Below, in pieces: positions 18,956-26,741 of a stretch of DNA of 43,846 nucleotides. Origin of the DNA: an uncultured Bacteroidota bacterium (GTDB lineage: Bacteria; Bacteroidota; Bacteroidia; Bacteroidales; SZUA-534). How positions within the stretch are numbered: position 1 is the stretch's first letter; each line of letters begins with the position of its first letter. A model generated the notes under the pieces. That model was not told the origin of the DNA, made no database searches, and was given only the letters and a program-made list of their open reading frames with translations. The position numbers were made by a program, and so were the translations under genes. The stretch spans positions 1 through 43,846 of the forward strand of contig CAMHPA010000018.1 in the NCBI GenBank assembly GCA_946186925.1, in the 5' to 3' direction.

Positions 18956-19369
18956 TCAGTTTTTATTTATCACTATATATTTATATGTATTTTTCACCAG
19001 ATTGCTTGTCGTATCTATCATATGATACACAACAAGATAACGGTCATAATCGCCAAGTATCAGCTTTACTGACTTTTCAACGCTGGCCGTGTCGGGAAAC
19101 TCATCGCAATAATCCTGAATGGCGGCACCAGCGAAAAAGATGGTGTCTTTTTTCAGTTGTGGATGCACACCGTATTCTTTGATACACACACCCTTGTGCA
19201 GTACAAAGTCAGCAGTAAACTCTTTTCCGGCATCTACAGTATCTGGTATATCTGCACATACCATTGGCACGCTTACTTCAGTTGGACACCATGCACCTTT
19301 TTTGCAGGCGGCAACAACGGTAACCATGGCCGCAAATGCTGCAAATATCAAAAATCGTTTCATAATCAC
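18956..19369 (-). CDS. Small lipoprotein, paralogue B
   Basis: A 137-residue protein with a lipobox VAAC (Cys22); a start two codons later (19363, MKRFLIF) is equally plausible. The mature part shows CPTEVSVPMVCADIPDTV-AG-F, matching the neighbour downstream, and both are likely all-beta domains. It starts 4 bases after the nitroreductase stop. Function unknown; envelope location is the only firm inference. Confidence 0.7.
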   Translation of the reverse strand: MIMKRFLIFAAFAAMVTVVAACKKGAWCPTEVSVPMVCADIPDTVDAGKEFTADFVLHKGVCIKEYGVHPQLKKDTIFFAGAAIQDYCDEFPDTASVEKSVKLILGDYDRYLVVYHMIDTTSNLVKNTYKYIVINKN

Positions 19370-19373
19370 GCGT

Positions 19374-19898
19374 TTATAATTTCAGATGATGGACTTTTTC
19401 AAATTTCAAATCGCTGTCGGTGCGAGCGGTTTTCTCTTCGGCTTTGTAACCGATGGCGACAACAGCCAAAACCTCGTGTTCGGGCTTGAGATTGAGTAGT
19501 TTGCGCAGATTCTCTGTCGCCGGGACGCCATTCTCAGTACCACGCTGGCGCATCTGCACCCAGCAGGCTCCCAATCCTTGATTTTCAGCCTCAAGCATAA
19601 TAAGTGTGGTGGCAATCGAGGCATCTTCAATCCAAACGTCGGATTTTGAAGTGTCGGCAACCACAACAATGGCCAACGGAGCGTTTGCAACCAGCGACGC
19701 GCCGTGTGCTTTGGCCTGCGACAGCTTTGTAAGCACATCGGGCTCATCGGCCACAACAAACTCACACGGATAAACCGATTTGCCCGACGGAGCCAGCAAT
19801 CCGGCCTTCAATATCGCCTCAACCTTTTGCCGCTCAACGGGTTGCGCCGTAAACTTACGGTGGCTGCGGCGTTTGCGTATCAATTCTGAAAATTCCAT
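19374..19898 (-). CDS. Nitroreductase-family FMN oxidoreductase
   Basis: A 174-residue flavin enzyme. It shows the N-terminal FMN-phosphate motif RKRRSHRKF (8-16), LLAPSGKSVYPCEF (34-47), and the C-terminal AVVAIGYKAEE typical of the family. Short members of this length are usually NAD(P)H-dependent homodimers of unknown natural substrate. It leads the operon with the two lipoprotein genes, but nothing links their functions beyond spacing. It diverges from the DUF4494 gene. Confidence 0.85.
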   Translation of the reverse strand: MEFSELIRKRRSHRKFTAQPVERQKVEAILKAGLLAPSGKSVYPCEFVVADEPDVLTKLSQAKAHGASLVANAPLAIVVVADTSKSDVWIEDASIATTLIMLEAENQGLGACWVQMRQRGTENGVPATENLRKLLNLKPEHEVLAVVAIGYKAEEKTARTDSDLKFEKVHHLKL

Positions 19899-19973
19899 AA
19901 TTCGATTTTAAACGTTGTTCATTTTTTGCGCCGCAAGTTAAAAAACTTCGGTTTAGAAAACCGACCTAAAACT

Positions 19974-19981
19974 TATCTTTG
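19974..19981 (+). promoter_or_regulatory. Promoter (-7 box TATCTTTG) of the DUF4494 gene
   Basis: TATCTTTG is an exact TAnnTTTG match about 23 bases before the start at 20004, with a TTTAG sequence about 18 bases further upstream at 19952-19956 as a possible -33 element. Confidence 0.6.
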
Positions 19982-20003
19982 GCCGCAATTAAAACAAAAG
20001 AAA

Positions 20004-20474
20004 ATGAACAATTGGTACGAATGCAAAGTCAAATATCAAAAGGTTGACGAAAACGGCAAACAAAAGGCCGTGAGTGAAATTTATATGGTTGACGCAGTGT
20101 CGTTTACCGACGCCGAGGCGCAGATAACCAAAGAGCTGGAGCAGTATGCCGGCTTGGGCGAGTTCAATGTGGTGTCGATAAAGACGGCCAGCTACTCGGA
20201 GATTGTGCCAAACGAGTCGGGCGACCGCTGGTTCAAGTGCAAGGCCGTTTTCATCTCGTTCGACGAGAAGACGAACAAGGAGCGCCGCACGTCGTCGAAT
20301 ATGCTGGTGCAGGCCACCGATGTGAAAGACGCCTATGAGGTGCTCTCGAAGGCCCTGAGCACAAGCATCGCCGACTTCACAATTCCGGCCATTCAGGAGT
20401 CGTCGATTATGGATATTTTCGGCATTCTGCACGATTTCGACAAGGCCGACGCTAAAGAAAAGAGCGAGGAATAA
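20004..20474 (+). CDS. DUF4494 domain protein
   Basis: The start at 20004 (MNNWYECKVKYQKV) matches the usual family beginning and follows the promoter; an upstream in-frame ATG at 19926 would put 26 residues before it and begins before the promoter. The 156-residue protein has the layout of DUF4494: W-Y-x-C-K-V, then Y-x-V-D-A-x-S-x-T-E/D-A-E, then a second WFKCKAVFISFDEKTNKE half and an Asp/Lys/Glu-rich tail. It looks like two related halves. The family is almost confined to Bacteroidetes and has no assigned role. Cytoplasmic; neighbours give no clue. Confidence 0.85.
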   Translation: MNNWYECKVKYQKVDENGKQKAVSEIYMVDAVSFTDAEAQITKELEQYAGLGEFNVVSIKTASYSEIVPNESGDRWFKCKAVFISFDEKTNKERRTSSNMLVQATDVKDAYEVLSKALSTSIADFTIPAIQESSIMDIFGILHDFDKADAKEKSEE

Positions 20475-20521
20475 TCTTGTTTTTTTCGTTAAATATCAAT
20501 CGGTTATAATTCCTGCGAGCG

Positions 20522-21664
20522 ATGAAAGTTTTTGTTTCGGGTTGTTACGATATGCTCCACAGCGGTCACGTGGCGTTTTTCAAAGAGGCGGCCACGTATG
20601 GCGATTTGTATGTTGGCATCGGCTCCGACCGCACCATTGAACAACTGAAGGGCCGCAAAACCATCAACTCCGAGCAGGAACGGTTATATATGGTCAAATC
20701 AATTCGTTACGTAACCGATGCGTGGATTAACAGCGGCAGCGGACTGCTCGATTTTGTTGATGAGCTGCGCCATCTGAAACCCGACCGCTACGTGGTGAAC
20801 GAAGACGGCCACTCGCCCGCCAAAGCCGACCTTTGCCGGGAATTGGGCATTGAATATATTGTGCTGAAACGCACGCCCGAGGCCGGTCTGCCCACACGCT
20901 CAACAACCGCGCTGCGTGGCGGCACTGGCAGCCAACTGCCCTACCGTCTCGACATTGCCGGCACCTGGATTGACCAGCCGCAACTGTCGAAAATCCGCCC
21001 GGGATGGGCCATCACCATCTCGCTTGAACCGATTGTGGAGTACAACGAGCGCAGCGGAATGTCAACCTCTACGCGCAACGCCGCCAAGCAACTCTGGCCG
21101 TACCAGCTGCCGCTCGAAAAGCCCGAGAAACTGGCTGAGCTGCTCTTCCGTTACGAGAACGAACCGGGGCGCACAATCATTTCAGGCGCTCAAGACGCCA
21201 TCGGAATCTGCGTTCCGGGACTTGTGCGGCATTACTATAATGGTGTTTATTGGCCCGAAAAAATTGAGCGCGTCGACGATGAAGCCATACTAACCTGGCT
21301 CGAAGACCACATCTACCTTGTCACGCTTTGGCCGCGCCCCGACGGCACCGACCTGCTCTGCAATACCGACATCACGCCCGAAAAAATCGGCGCGCTGACC
21401 CTTGCCGCCGACCGTTGCTGGACGGCCATAATGGAGCGCAATCTGGCGGATTTCGGCCAGGCAGTGACCGACTCGTTCAACGCGCAGACCGCGATGTTTC
21501 CGAATATGGTTAACGATAAGATTTTAAGTGTGATAGAACAATACAAGCCCAATGTACTGGGTTGGAAACTTGCGGGCGCGGGTGGTGGCGGCTATCTGGC
21601 TCTGATTGCCGACAAACCCGTCAGCAATGCTATGAAAATCAAGATTCGGCGGTGGATGGAATGA
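20522..21664 (+). CDS. Cytidylyltransferase / GHMP-kinase-like fusion protein
   Basis: A 380-residue two-domain protein. Residues 1 to about 135 form a nucleotidyltransferase of the glycerol-3-phosphate cytidylyltransferase/HldE type, with the catalytic HSGH at 13-16 and YVGIGSDRTIE near 36-46. Residues about 140-380 look like a compact GHMP kinase: motif 1 RLDIAGTWIDQP (about 141-152), a motif-2-like SGMSTSTRNAA (about 177-187), and motif 3 GAGGGGY (about 351-357). Such an enzyme could phosphorylate a sugar and then make its nucleotide form, like the Fkp or HldE bifunctional enzymes, but the order and families differ. Substrate unknown. The GHMP half is short for the family, so loss of kinase activity is possible. 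Confidence 0.75.
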   Translation: MKVFVSGCYDMLHSGHVAFFKEAATYGDLYVGIGSDRTIEQLKGRKTINSEQERLYMVKSIRYVTDAWINSGSGLLDFVDELRHLKPDRYVVNEDGHSPAKADLCRELGIEYIVLKRTPEAGLPTRSTTALRGGTGSQLPYRLDIAGTWIDQPQLSKIRPGWAITISLEPIVEYNERSGMSTSTRNAAKQLWPYQLPLEKPEKLAELLFRYENEPGRTIISGAQDAIGICVPGLVRHYYNGVYWPEKIERVDDEAILTWLEDHIYLVTLWPRPDGTDLLCNTDITPEKIGALTLAADRCWTAIMERNLADFGQAVTDSFNAQTAMFPNMVNDKILSVIEQYKPNVLGWKLAGAGGGGYLALIADKPVSNAMKIKIRRWME

Positions 21665-21668
21665 TTGA

Positions 21669-21713
21669 GGGACTGAAGTCCCGATAGCTATCGGGATGAA
21701 GGATTGAATCCTT
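21669..21713. repeat. Three consecutive mini-palindromes
   Basis: GGGACT-GA-AGTCCC (21669-21682), the perfect palindrome CCCGATAGCTATCGGG (21680-21695), and AAGGATT-G-AATCCTT (21699-21713) follow one another right after the fusion gene's stop codon. Parts recur inverted at 21731-21752 (ATTCAATCC, AAGTCCC). It may act as a bidirectional terminator or be a REP-like element. Confidence 0.75.
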
Positions 21714-21740
21714 TATTCAGTTATTCTCTCATTCAATCCA

Positions 21741-22178
21741 TTAAAGTCCCGCGCTCATATACTCAAAATCGACATTTGTTTTCAGAAGGTCGGCCACGGT
21801 GTAACCATCGAAAAAGTTGTTCACTGTTTCGTAGAGTTTCTTCCACATTGGCAGAGTGCGGCAGATTTGTGTGCGGTCGCAGGGTTTCGCATCGCAGCCG
21901 AGGCAGGCAACCGGTGCCAGCGAGCCTTCTGTGGCGTGCAGAATCTCGGTCAGAGTGTATTCCTGCGGCGGACGATTCAACCGATAGCCGCCGCCCTTGC
22001 CGTGAACGCCGTCAATCAGCCCCGACTTCGACAGCTCAGTGGTTATGCTTTCAAGATATTTCAGCGAAATGTCCTGACGTTCCGAAATATCCTTCAGCCT
22101 TGTATAGCCCGCAGAGCCTTGTTCTGCAAGGTCAATCATCACTCTGATAGCGTATCTGCCACGTGTTGAAATCATCAT
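21741..22178 (-). CDS. Rrf2/IscR-type transcriptional regulator
   Basis: A 145-residue DNA-binding protein with the Rrf2 opening STRGRYAIRVMIDLA (4-18), a winged helix (DISLKYLESITTELSKSGLI about 36-55), the wing GVHGKGGGYRLNRP, and four cysteines at 92, 95, 100 and 106, near where IscR binds an Fe-S cluster. It lies downstream of cysK on the same strand. In Firmicutes the Rrf2 protein CymR works together with CysK, so a cysteine- or Fe-S-responsive role is likely; the cysteines favour a cluster-binding sensor. Confidence 0.88.
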   Translation of the reverse strand: MMISTRGRYAIRVMIDLAEQGSAGYTRLKDISERQDISLKYLESITTELSKSGLIDGVHGKGGGYRLNRPPQEYTLTEILHATEGSLAPVACLGCDAKPCDRTQICRTLPMWKKLYETVNNFFDGYTVADLLKTNVDFEYMSAGL

Positions 22179-22259
22179 AATCCGATATTGGTTTGGGTTA
22201 GCAAGTTACAATTTTTATCCGTCCTGCGGTTGTTTTTTTTTGTCGATTATCGCGAAAGC

Positions 22260-22301
22260 GAAAAACCGCACACCGCACCATTCGATGATGCAGTGCGCGG
22301 T
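22260..22301 (-). terminator. Terminator of cysK
   Basis: ACCGCACACCGCA (22265-22277) pairs over 13 positions with TGCAGTGCGCGGT (22289-22301), including two G-T pairs in the minus-strand transcript, followed by TTTTT. It separates cysK from the Rrf2 gene, which therefore probably has its own promoter or depends on read-through. Confidence 0.85.
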
Positions 22302-22320
22302 ATTGCGCTGATATTCAGTT

Positions 22321-23253
22321 TTATTCAGCAAACAGAGTTGTACTCAGATAGCGGTCGCCAGTGTCGGGCAGCAGAACAACAATGTTTTTGCCATTGTTCT
22401 CGGGACGTTTAGCCAGCTCGATTGCAGCCCACAGAGCTGCGCCCGACGAGATGCCGACCAGAACACCCTCGGTGCGGCCAACCTCGCGGCCCGTCGCGAA
22501 AGCGTCCTCGTTCGAAACGGTTATGATTTCGTCGTAAATCTTGGTGTCGAGCACATCGGGAACAAAGCCTGCGCCGATGCCCTGAATCTTGTGCGGTCCG
22601 GGAACGCCGGTCGACAAAACTGCCGACGAAGCTGGCTCAACGGCTACGATTTTCACACCAGGTTTCTTCGATTTCAAATATTTGCCCACACCTGTAACGG
22701 TTCCGCCGGTTCCAACGCCAGCCACAAAAATGTCAACTTGGCCATCGGTGTCCTCAAAAATCTCAGGACCAGTGGTTTCAAGGTGTGCCTTCGGGTTGGC
22801 GGGATTCACAAACTGACCGGGAATGAAGCTGTTTGGCGTTGATGCGGCCAGTTCCTGCGCTTTCGCGATGGCGCCCTTCATACCTTTCGAGCCGTCCGAA
22901 AGAACAACCTCGGCACCGTAAGCCTTCATCAGTTGGCGACGCTCAACGCTCATCGTCTCGGGCATTACAATAATGGCTTTGTAACCGCGGGCGGCGGCCA
23001 CGCTGGCCAGGCCGATGCCGGTGTTTCCGCTTGTCGGCTCAATAATCACCGCCCCCGGTTTCAGTTTGCCGGCACGCTCGGCTTCCTCAATCATTGCTTT
23101 TGCAATGCGGTCTTTGACGCTGCCTGCGGGGTTGAAATACTCAAGTTTGGCAATGATTTTTGCCTGCAAGTTGTGCGCCGACTCAATTCGGCTCAGTTCC
23201 AGAAGTGGAGTGTGGCCAATCAGTTCGTCGGCCGATTTGTAGATTTTTGACAT
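22321..23253 (-). CDS. cysK: Cysteine synthase A
   Basis: A 310-residue PLP enzyme that makes cysteine from O-acetylserine and sulfide. The start at 23253 ([20 protein letters not shown]) gives the standard N-terminus; an in-frame ATG eight codons upstream is possible but adds nothing conserved. The PLP lysine is Lys47 in NPAGSVKDR, the phosphate and substrate loop is [11 protein letters not shown] near 75-85, and [14 protein letters not shown] and [11 protein letters not shown] are in place. Length matches CysK rather than CysM. A -7 box lies about 45 bases upstream, and an Rrf2 regulator gene lies downstream. Confidence 0.95.
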   Translation of the reverse strand: MSKIYKSADELIGHTPLLELSRIESAHNLQAKIIAKLEYFNPAGSVKDRIAKAMIEEAERAGKLKPGAVIIEPTSGNTGIGLASVAAARGYKAIIVMPETMSVERRQLMKAYGAEVVLSDGSKGMKGAIAKAQELAASTPNSFIPGQFVNPANPKAHLETTGPEIFEDTDGQVDIFVAGVGTGGTVTGVGKYLKSKKPGVKIVAVEPASSAVLSTGVPGPHKIQGIGAGFVPDVLDTKIYDEIITVSNEDAFATGREVGRTEGVLVGISSGAALWAAIELAKRPENNGKNIVVLLPDTGDRYLSTTLFAE

Positions 23254-23296
23254 TTCCGTAATATTTTTAAAGTTCAATTTCTGTTTTTTGACGATG

Positions 23297-23304
23297 CAAA
23301 TATA
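23297..23304 (-). promoter_or_regulatory. cysK promoter (-7 box)
   Basis: TATATTTG on the minus strand, an exact TAnnTTTG match, placed so that the 5' untranslated region would be about 37 bases. Confidence 0.6.
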
Positions 23305-23313
23305 ATACTTTTT

Positions 23314-23335
23314 CTATTACCCACTATGTTGATAG
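23314..23335 (-). promoter_or_regulatory. Possible operator upstream of cysK
   Basis: An imperfect 22-bp inverted repeat with outer arms CTAT/ATAG lies just upstream of the -7 box, over the expected -33 region. It may be the binding site of the Rrf2-type regulator. Only about six of eleven positions are symmetric, so the call is weak. Confidence 0.3.
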
Positions 23336-23460
23336 GTTGATTTTTTTGTATATTTTTCTCAAACAAAAATCATAACAGCGCAATAAATTGATATACAACC
23401 AAATAAATAGCATTCATTTTACAGCAATTACAGAAAAACTGAAGCAAGATATCGGACAAA

Positions 23461-23497
23461 TAAAAAAAACGTTATCAGTAATTAGCTGATAACGTTT
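23461..23497 (-). terminator. Terminator of galE
   Basis: AAACGTTATCAG (23467-23478) pairs perfectly with CTGATAACGTTT (23486-23497) around a 7-base loop; on the minus strand it is followed by eight T. Confidence 0.92.
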
Positions 23498-23519
23498 CTT
23501 CTATGACAACAATTAAACA

Positions 23520-24551
23520 CTAAAGCTGTTTCCTATAATTCTGCTCCCACTTCCAAGCCGAGAGCGTCATATCGTCGATTGAGAGTTGCGCCTTCCAGCA
23601 CAGTTCGTTGTTGGCGATAGTGGTGTCGGCCCAAATCTGCTCAATGTCGCCCTCGCGGCGGCCGGTAATCTTGTAGTTGAGTTTCACTCCCGACACCTTC
23701 TCGAAGGATTTTATCACCTCAAGCACCGAATATCCGTTGCCCGTACCAATATTAAACACCTCGAAATCAGTCTTATTCTTACCGCCAATCATACGGTCGA
23801 TGGCGGCGATATGCGCCTTTGCCAAGTCAACCACATGAATGTAATCGCGAATACAACTGCCATCGGGTGTGTTGTAGTCGTCGCCAAAGACGCTCAACTG
23901 CTGGCGGATTCCGTAGGCCGTCTGAGTAATGAACGGCATCAAGTTGTTTGGCACGCCGCGCGGCAGTTCTCCAATCAGCCCCGACGGGTGCGCGCCAATG
24001 GGGTTGAAATAGCGCAGAGCAATGCCGTGCAGGTTGCCGCCTTCGGACTTGATTGTATCGCGTAAAATATTTTCGCACACCTGTTTAGTGTAGCCGTAGG
24101 GCGATTCGGCAGGCTTGATTGGCGCCGACTCATCAACAGGCAGTTTGTCGGGCTGACCGTAAACCGTGCACGACGACGAGAAGACAATGTTCTGCACCCC
24201 GTGCCGCGACATCGACTCAAGCAGATTGATAAGCGACGTGAGATTGTTGCGGTAGTAAGTGAGCGGAATCTTCACCGACTCGCCTACCGCTTTCGACGCT
24301 GCAAAATGGATAACGCCTTTTATATCAGGTTCTTTATCAAAGAGTTCGTCAACTTTGGCGGCATCTTTCAAATCAAACTCATAGAACGCCGGACGAGTGC
24401 CTGTAATCTGCTCAATGCGGTCAACGATAAAACGTTCGGAATTCGACAGATTGTCCACAATCACGACCTGATAGCCCTGGCCGATTAGTTCGCAAACTGT
24501 GTGCGAGCCAATGTAGCCAGTGCCGCCGGTAACCAATATTTTATTCTTCAT
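23520..24551 (-). CDS. galE: UDP-glucose 4-epimerase
   Basis: A 343-residue short-chain-dehydrogenase-type enzyme that interconverts UDP-galactose and UDP-glucose. It shows the NAD motif GGTGYIGSH (9-17), the catalytic Ser in FSSSCTVYG (124-132), and Tyr152/Lys156 in PYGYTKQ. Full length for the family. It follows galK on the same strand after 143 bases that contain its own -7 box, so it may be transcribed separately from galK. It completes the later step of galactose use in this cluster and also feeds surface glycan synthesis. Confidence 0.95.
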   Translation of the reverse strand: MKNKILVTGGTGYIGSHTVCELIGQGYQVVIVDNLSNSERFIVDRIEQITGTRPAFYEFDLKDAAKVDELFDKEPDIKGVIHFAASKAVGESVKIPLTYYRNNLTSLINLLESMSRHGVQNIVFSSSCTVYGQPDKLPVDESAPIKPAESPYGYTKQVCENILRDTIKSEGGNLHGIALRYFNPIGAHPSGLIGELPRGVPNNLMPFITQTAYGIRQQLSVFGDDYNTPDGSCIRDYIHVVDLAKAHIAAIDRMIGGKNKTDFEVFNIGTGNGYSVLEVIKSFEKVSGVKLNYKITGRREGDIEQIWADTTIANNELCWKAQLSIDDMTLSAWKWEQNYRKQL

Positions 24552-24585
24552 AGTTTTAAGTTTATAAGTTTTAAGTTATAAGTTG
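24552..24585. repeat. TAAGTT-type repeat in the galE leader
   Basis: Alternating copies of TTTTAAGTT and TTATAAGTT occupy the bases just before the galE start, inside the predicted 5' untranslated region. No hairpin is obvious. Confidence 0.6.
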
Positions 24586-24608
24586 AGAAGCGCCGTGGCC
24601 TATCTGCA

Positions 24609-24616
24609 CAAAGTTA
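24609..24616 (-). promoter_or_regulatory. galE promoter (-7 box)
   Basis: TAACTTTG on the minus strand matches TAnnTTTG exactly, about 58 bases before the galE start codon. No good -33 element is seen. Confidence 0.5.
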
Positions 24617-24694
24617 GAGTATTTTTGTTCGATAAATAATCCTAAAAATCTGTGAGAATCTGTGTCATCTGCGTTCTCTGCGCGAATTTTGCGC

Positions 24695-25843
24695 TCACCC
24701 GAGCCGCCTGGCTCCGTCGCCAATCACCACCTCGTAAATCACAGGCTCTCCGCCGTCGGGCGTTTTGTATCCTGCCTTGATAGCACGCTCAAAATCAGCC
24801 ACTTTCAATTTCTCGACGAGTGATATTGTGCAGCCGCCGAAGCCGCCGCCCATCATTCGTGAGCCAAGAACGCCAGGCACTGTCCGCGCAATGGCAACCA
24901 ACTGGTCCAACTCCTTGCAACTGACTTCAAATTTGTGGCTCAAACCCTCGTGCGAGCCGTACATAAACTGCCCGAATGCGGCAAAATCGTTGTCGGCCAA
25001 GGCTTTGCAGCCTGCTATCAGTCGCTCGTTCTCCTCAACAATGTACGAGCATCGACGATAAACCACATCGCCAAACTCCTGACAATGAGCGTTGAGCATA
25101 TCCATTGTGGCATCGCGCAACGAGCGCACACCGCTGTAGTATTTTTGCAGAATCCTCACTCCCGCCTCGCACTCCGCACGGCGCTTGTTGTACTCCGACG
25201 ACGCCAACTCGTGCTTCACGCCTGTGTTGACAAGCACAAGCAAGTGATTGGTTGTATCGAGCGGAAAATACTGAAAATCAAGGCTTCGACAGTCCAAGCG
25301 AACCACGTGGCCGGCCTTTCCGTGCATCGACGCAAACTGGTCCATAATGCCGCAGTTGACGCCGGCGTACTCGTGCTCAGCCATCTGCGCGAATTTGGTC
25401 ATATCGAGCCGCGAGCAGCACAAACCGAACAAATCGTTGATTGCAAAGGCCATTCCCACCTCGATTGCCGCTGACGACGACATTCCCGCGCCAAGCGGCA
25501 CATTGCCACCGAAAACGCAGTCGAACGCAGGCACGCGCTTGCCCGCCTTGGCAAACTGCGCAACCACGCCCAAAAGGTAATTGGCCCAAGCCGTATCACT
25601 TTTTTGTATTTTATCTTCCTCAGTCTCAAACTGTTCGTTCAAATCGTAGGCAAAGAAACGGAAGCGCCCGACGCTGTTCGGCTTCACGGCAAAAACAATT
25701 TGCTTGTCAACCGCCGCAGGAAGCACAAAACCCTCATTATAATCGGTGTGCTCGCCAATCAGGTTCACCCGTCCGGGCGCGCAATACATCACCGGCTCCG
25801 CGCCGAAAAGTGCTATGAATTTTTCTTTAATTTTCTGATTCAT
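24695..25843 (-). CDS. galK: Galactokinase
   Basis: A 382-residue GHMP kinase that phosphorylates galactose at C1. The start at 25843 (MNQKIKEKFIALFG) gives exactly the E. coli length; upstream in-frame ATGs would overlap the preceding gene deeply. The galactokinase signature GRVNLIGEHTDY is at 24-35, the ATP loop LGAGMSSSAA at about 116-125, and motif 3 MMGGGFGGCT near 334. It overlaps the 3' end of the Nudix-like regulator gene by 17 bases, so the two are translationally linked. Confidence 0.95.
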   Translation of the reverse strand: MNQKIKEKFIALFGAEPVMYCAPGRVNLIGEHTDYNEGFVLPAAVDKQIVFAVKPNSVGRFRFFAYDLNEQFETEEDKIQKSDTAWANYLLGVVAQFAKAGKRVPAFDCVFGGNVPLGAGMSSSAAIEVGMAFAINDLFGLCCSRLDMTKFAQMAEHEYAGVNCGIMDQFASMHGKAGHVVRLDCRSLDFQYFPLDTTNHLLVLVNTGVKHELASSEYNKRRAECEAGVRILQKYYSGVRSLRDATMDMLNAHCQEFGDVVYRRCSYIVEENERLIAGCKALADNDFAAFGQFMYGSHEGLSHKFEVSCKELDQLVAIARTVPGVLGSRMMGGGFGGCTISLVEKLKVADFERAIKAGYKTPDGGEPVIYEVVIGDGARRLG

Positions 25844-26498
25844 TGAGCTTTTGTTCGTTGAATTTGTAATAGAAGGCGCCCTTTTTCGACACACTCGTGT
25901 CTTTAGTGTCGAGACGGTCGAGAACACCGAACGACAGCACTTTCTTGCGGAAGTTTCCCGGATCAAAATCCTTTGAAAATATTGAATTATAAAGATTTCG
26001 CAACTGCGTAATGGTAAACGTCTCAGGCAACAGCTCGCGCCCGACAAGGTGGTAGTTTGCCTTCTGCCGCAGTCGCTCAAGCGACATCTCGAACATCTGC
26101 TGGTGGTCGAAAATCAAGGTGGGCAGCGACTTCACAGGCCACCACTCCGCGCCAAACTCCGACGAGAGTTTCATACGCTCGCTATCGATAACAATGAGCG
26201 CATAGAAGACCACGCTGATAACGCGGCCGCCCGGGTCACGATTGGGTTTTGAGAAGGTTGACACCTGCTCCAAGAAAATGTCGTGCAAGCCTGTAAGGTG
26301 TTGCAGCACGCGCGTTGCGGCCTCCTCGGCCGATTCGTCGGGGTTTACCCAACCGCCAATCAGCGACCATTTACCCTTTTCGGGCTCTTTTTCGCGCTGA
26401 AAAAGCAGCAGTTTCAGTTCCCCCTCGTGGTATCCGAAAATCGCACAATCGATTGATACCAAGTATTTTTCCTGATTATTATATGATTCCAAAATCAT
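25827..26498 (-). CDS. Nudix-like (NrtR-type) sugar-responsive transcriptional regulator
   Basis: The start at 26498 (MILESYNNQEKYLVSIDCAIF) is preferred because the -7 box at 26523-26530 would place the transcript start just downstream of the alternative ATG at 26525. The 223-residue protein has an N-terminal Nudix fold (about 20-145) and a C-terminal winged helix (about 150-215: TITQLRNLYNSIF, FRKKVLSFGVL). The Nudix box (GWVNPDESAEEAATRVLQHLTGL) keeps its first half but has lost the catalytic Glu pair, so it should bind rather than hydrolyse a ligand. Nudix-related regulators control arabinose and xylose genes in Bacteroides; the overlap with galK points here to galactose. Confidence 0.82.
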   Translation of the reverse strand: MILESYNNQEKYLVSIDCAIFGYHEGELKLLLFQREKEPEKGKWSLIGGWVNPDESAEEAATRVLQHLTGLHDIFLEQVSTFSKPNRDPGGRVISVVFYALIVIDSERMKLSSEFGAEWWPVKSLPTLIFDHQQMFEMSLERLRQKANYHLVGRELLPETFTITQLRNLYNSIFSKDFDPGNFRKKVLSFGVLDRLDTKDTSVSKKGAFYYKFNEQKLNESEN

Positions 26499-26522
26499 TG
26501 TTGCTGTTGTGTTTTTGGCGAA

Positions 26523-26530
26523 CAAATATA
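26523..26530 (-). promoter_or_regulatory. Promoter of the regulator-galK unit (-7 box)
   Basis: TATATTTG on the minus strand, an exact TAnnTTTG match, 25-32 bases before the chosen regulator start. Confidence 0.6.
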
Positions 26531-26684
26531 TAAAAGTATGGGTTACTTTTAATGAAAGCTGTTACAAAAAAAGTATTTTGCTGAGTCGAATTAACTCAAA
26601 ACATTACTAATTATGATTCAAAAAGAACTTATCTATCCTAATTCGTTTCGTACATATAAATGCTGATTTTATTGTTTTTACCAG

Positions 26685-26722
26685 CAAAAAAAACGGCCGC
26701 ATCTGAATGTATGCGGCCGTTT
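26685..26722 (-). terminator. Terminator of the TPR-protein gene
   Basis: AAACGGCCGCAT (26691-26702) pairs perfectly with ATGCGGCCGTTT (26711-26722); the minus strand continues with eight T. Confidence 0.92.
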
Positions 26723-26741
26723 TATAGAATTTTAACAATAA

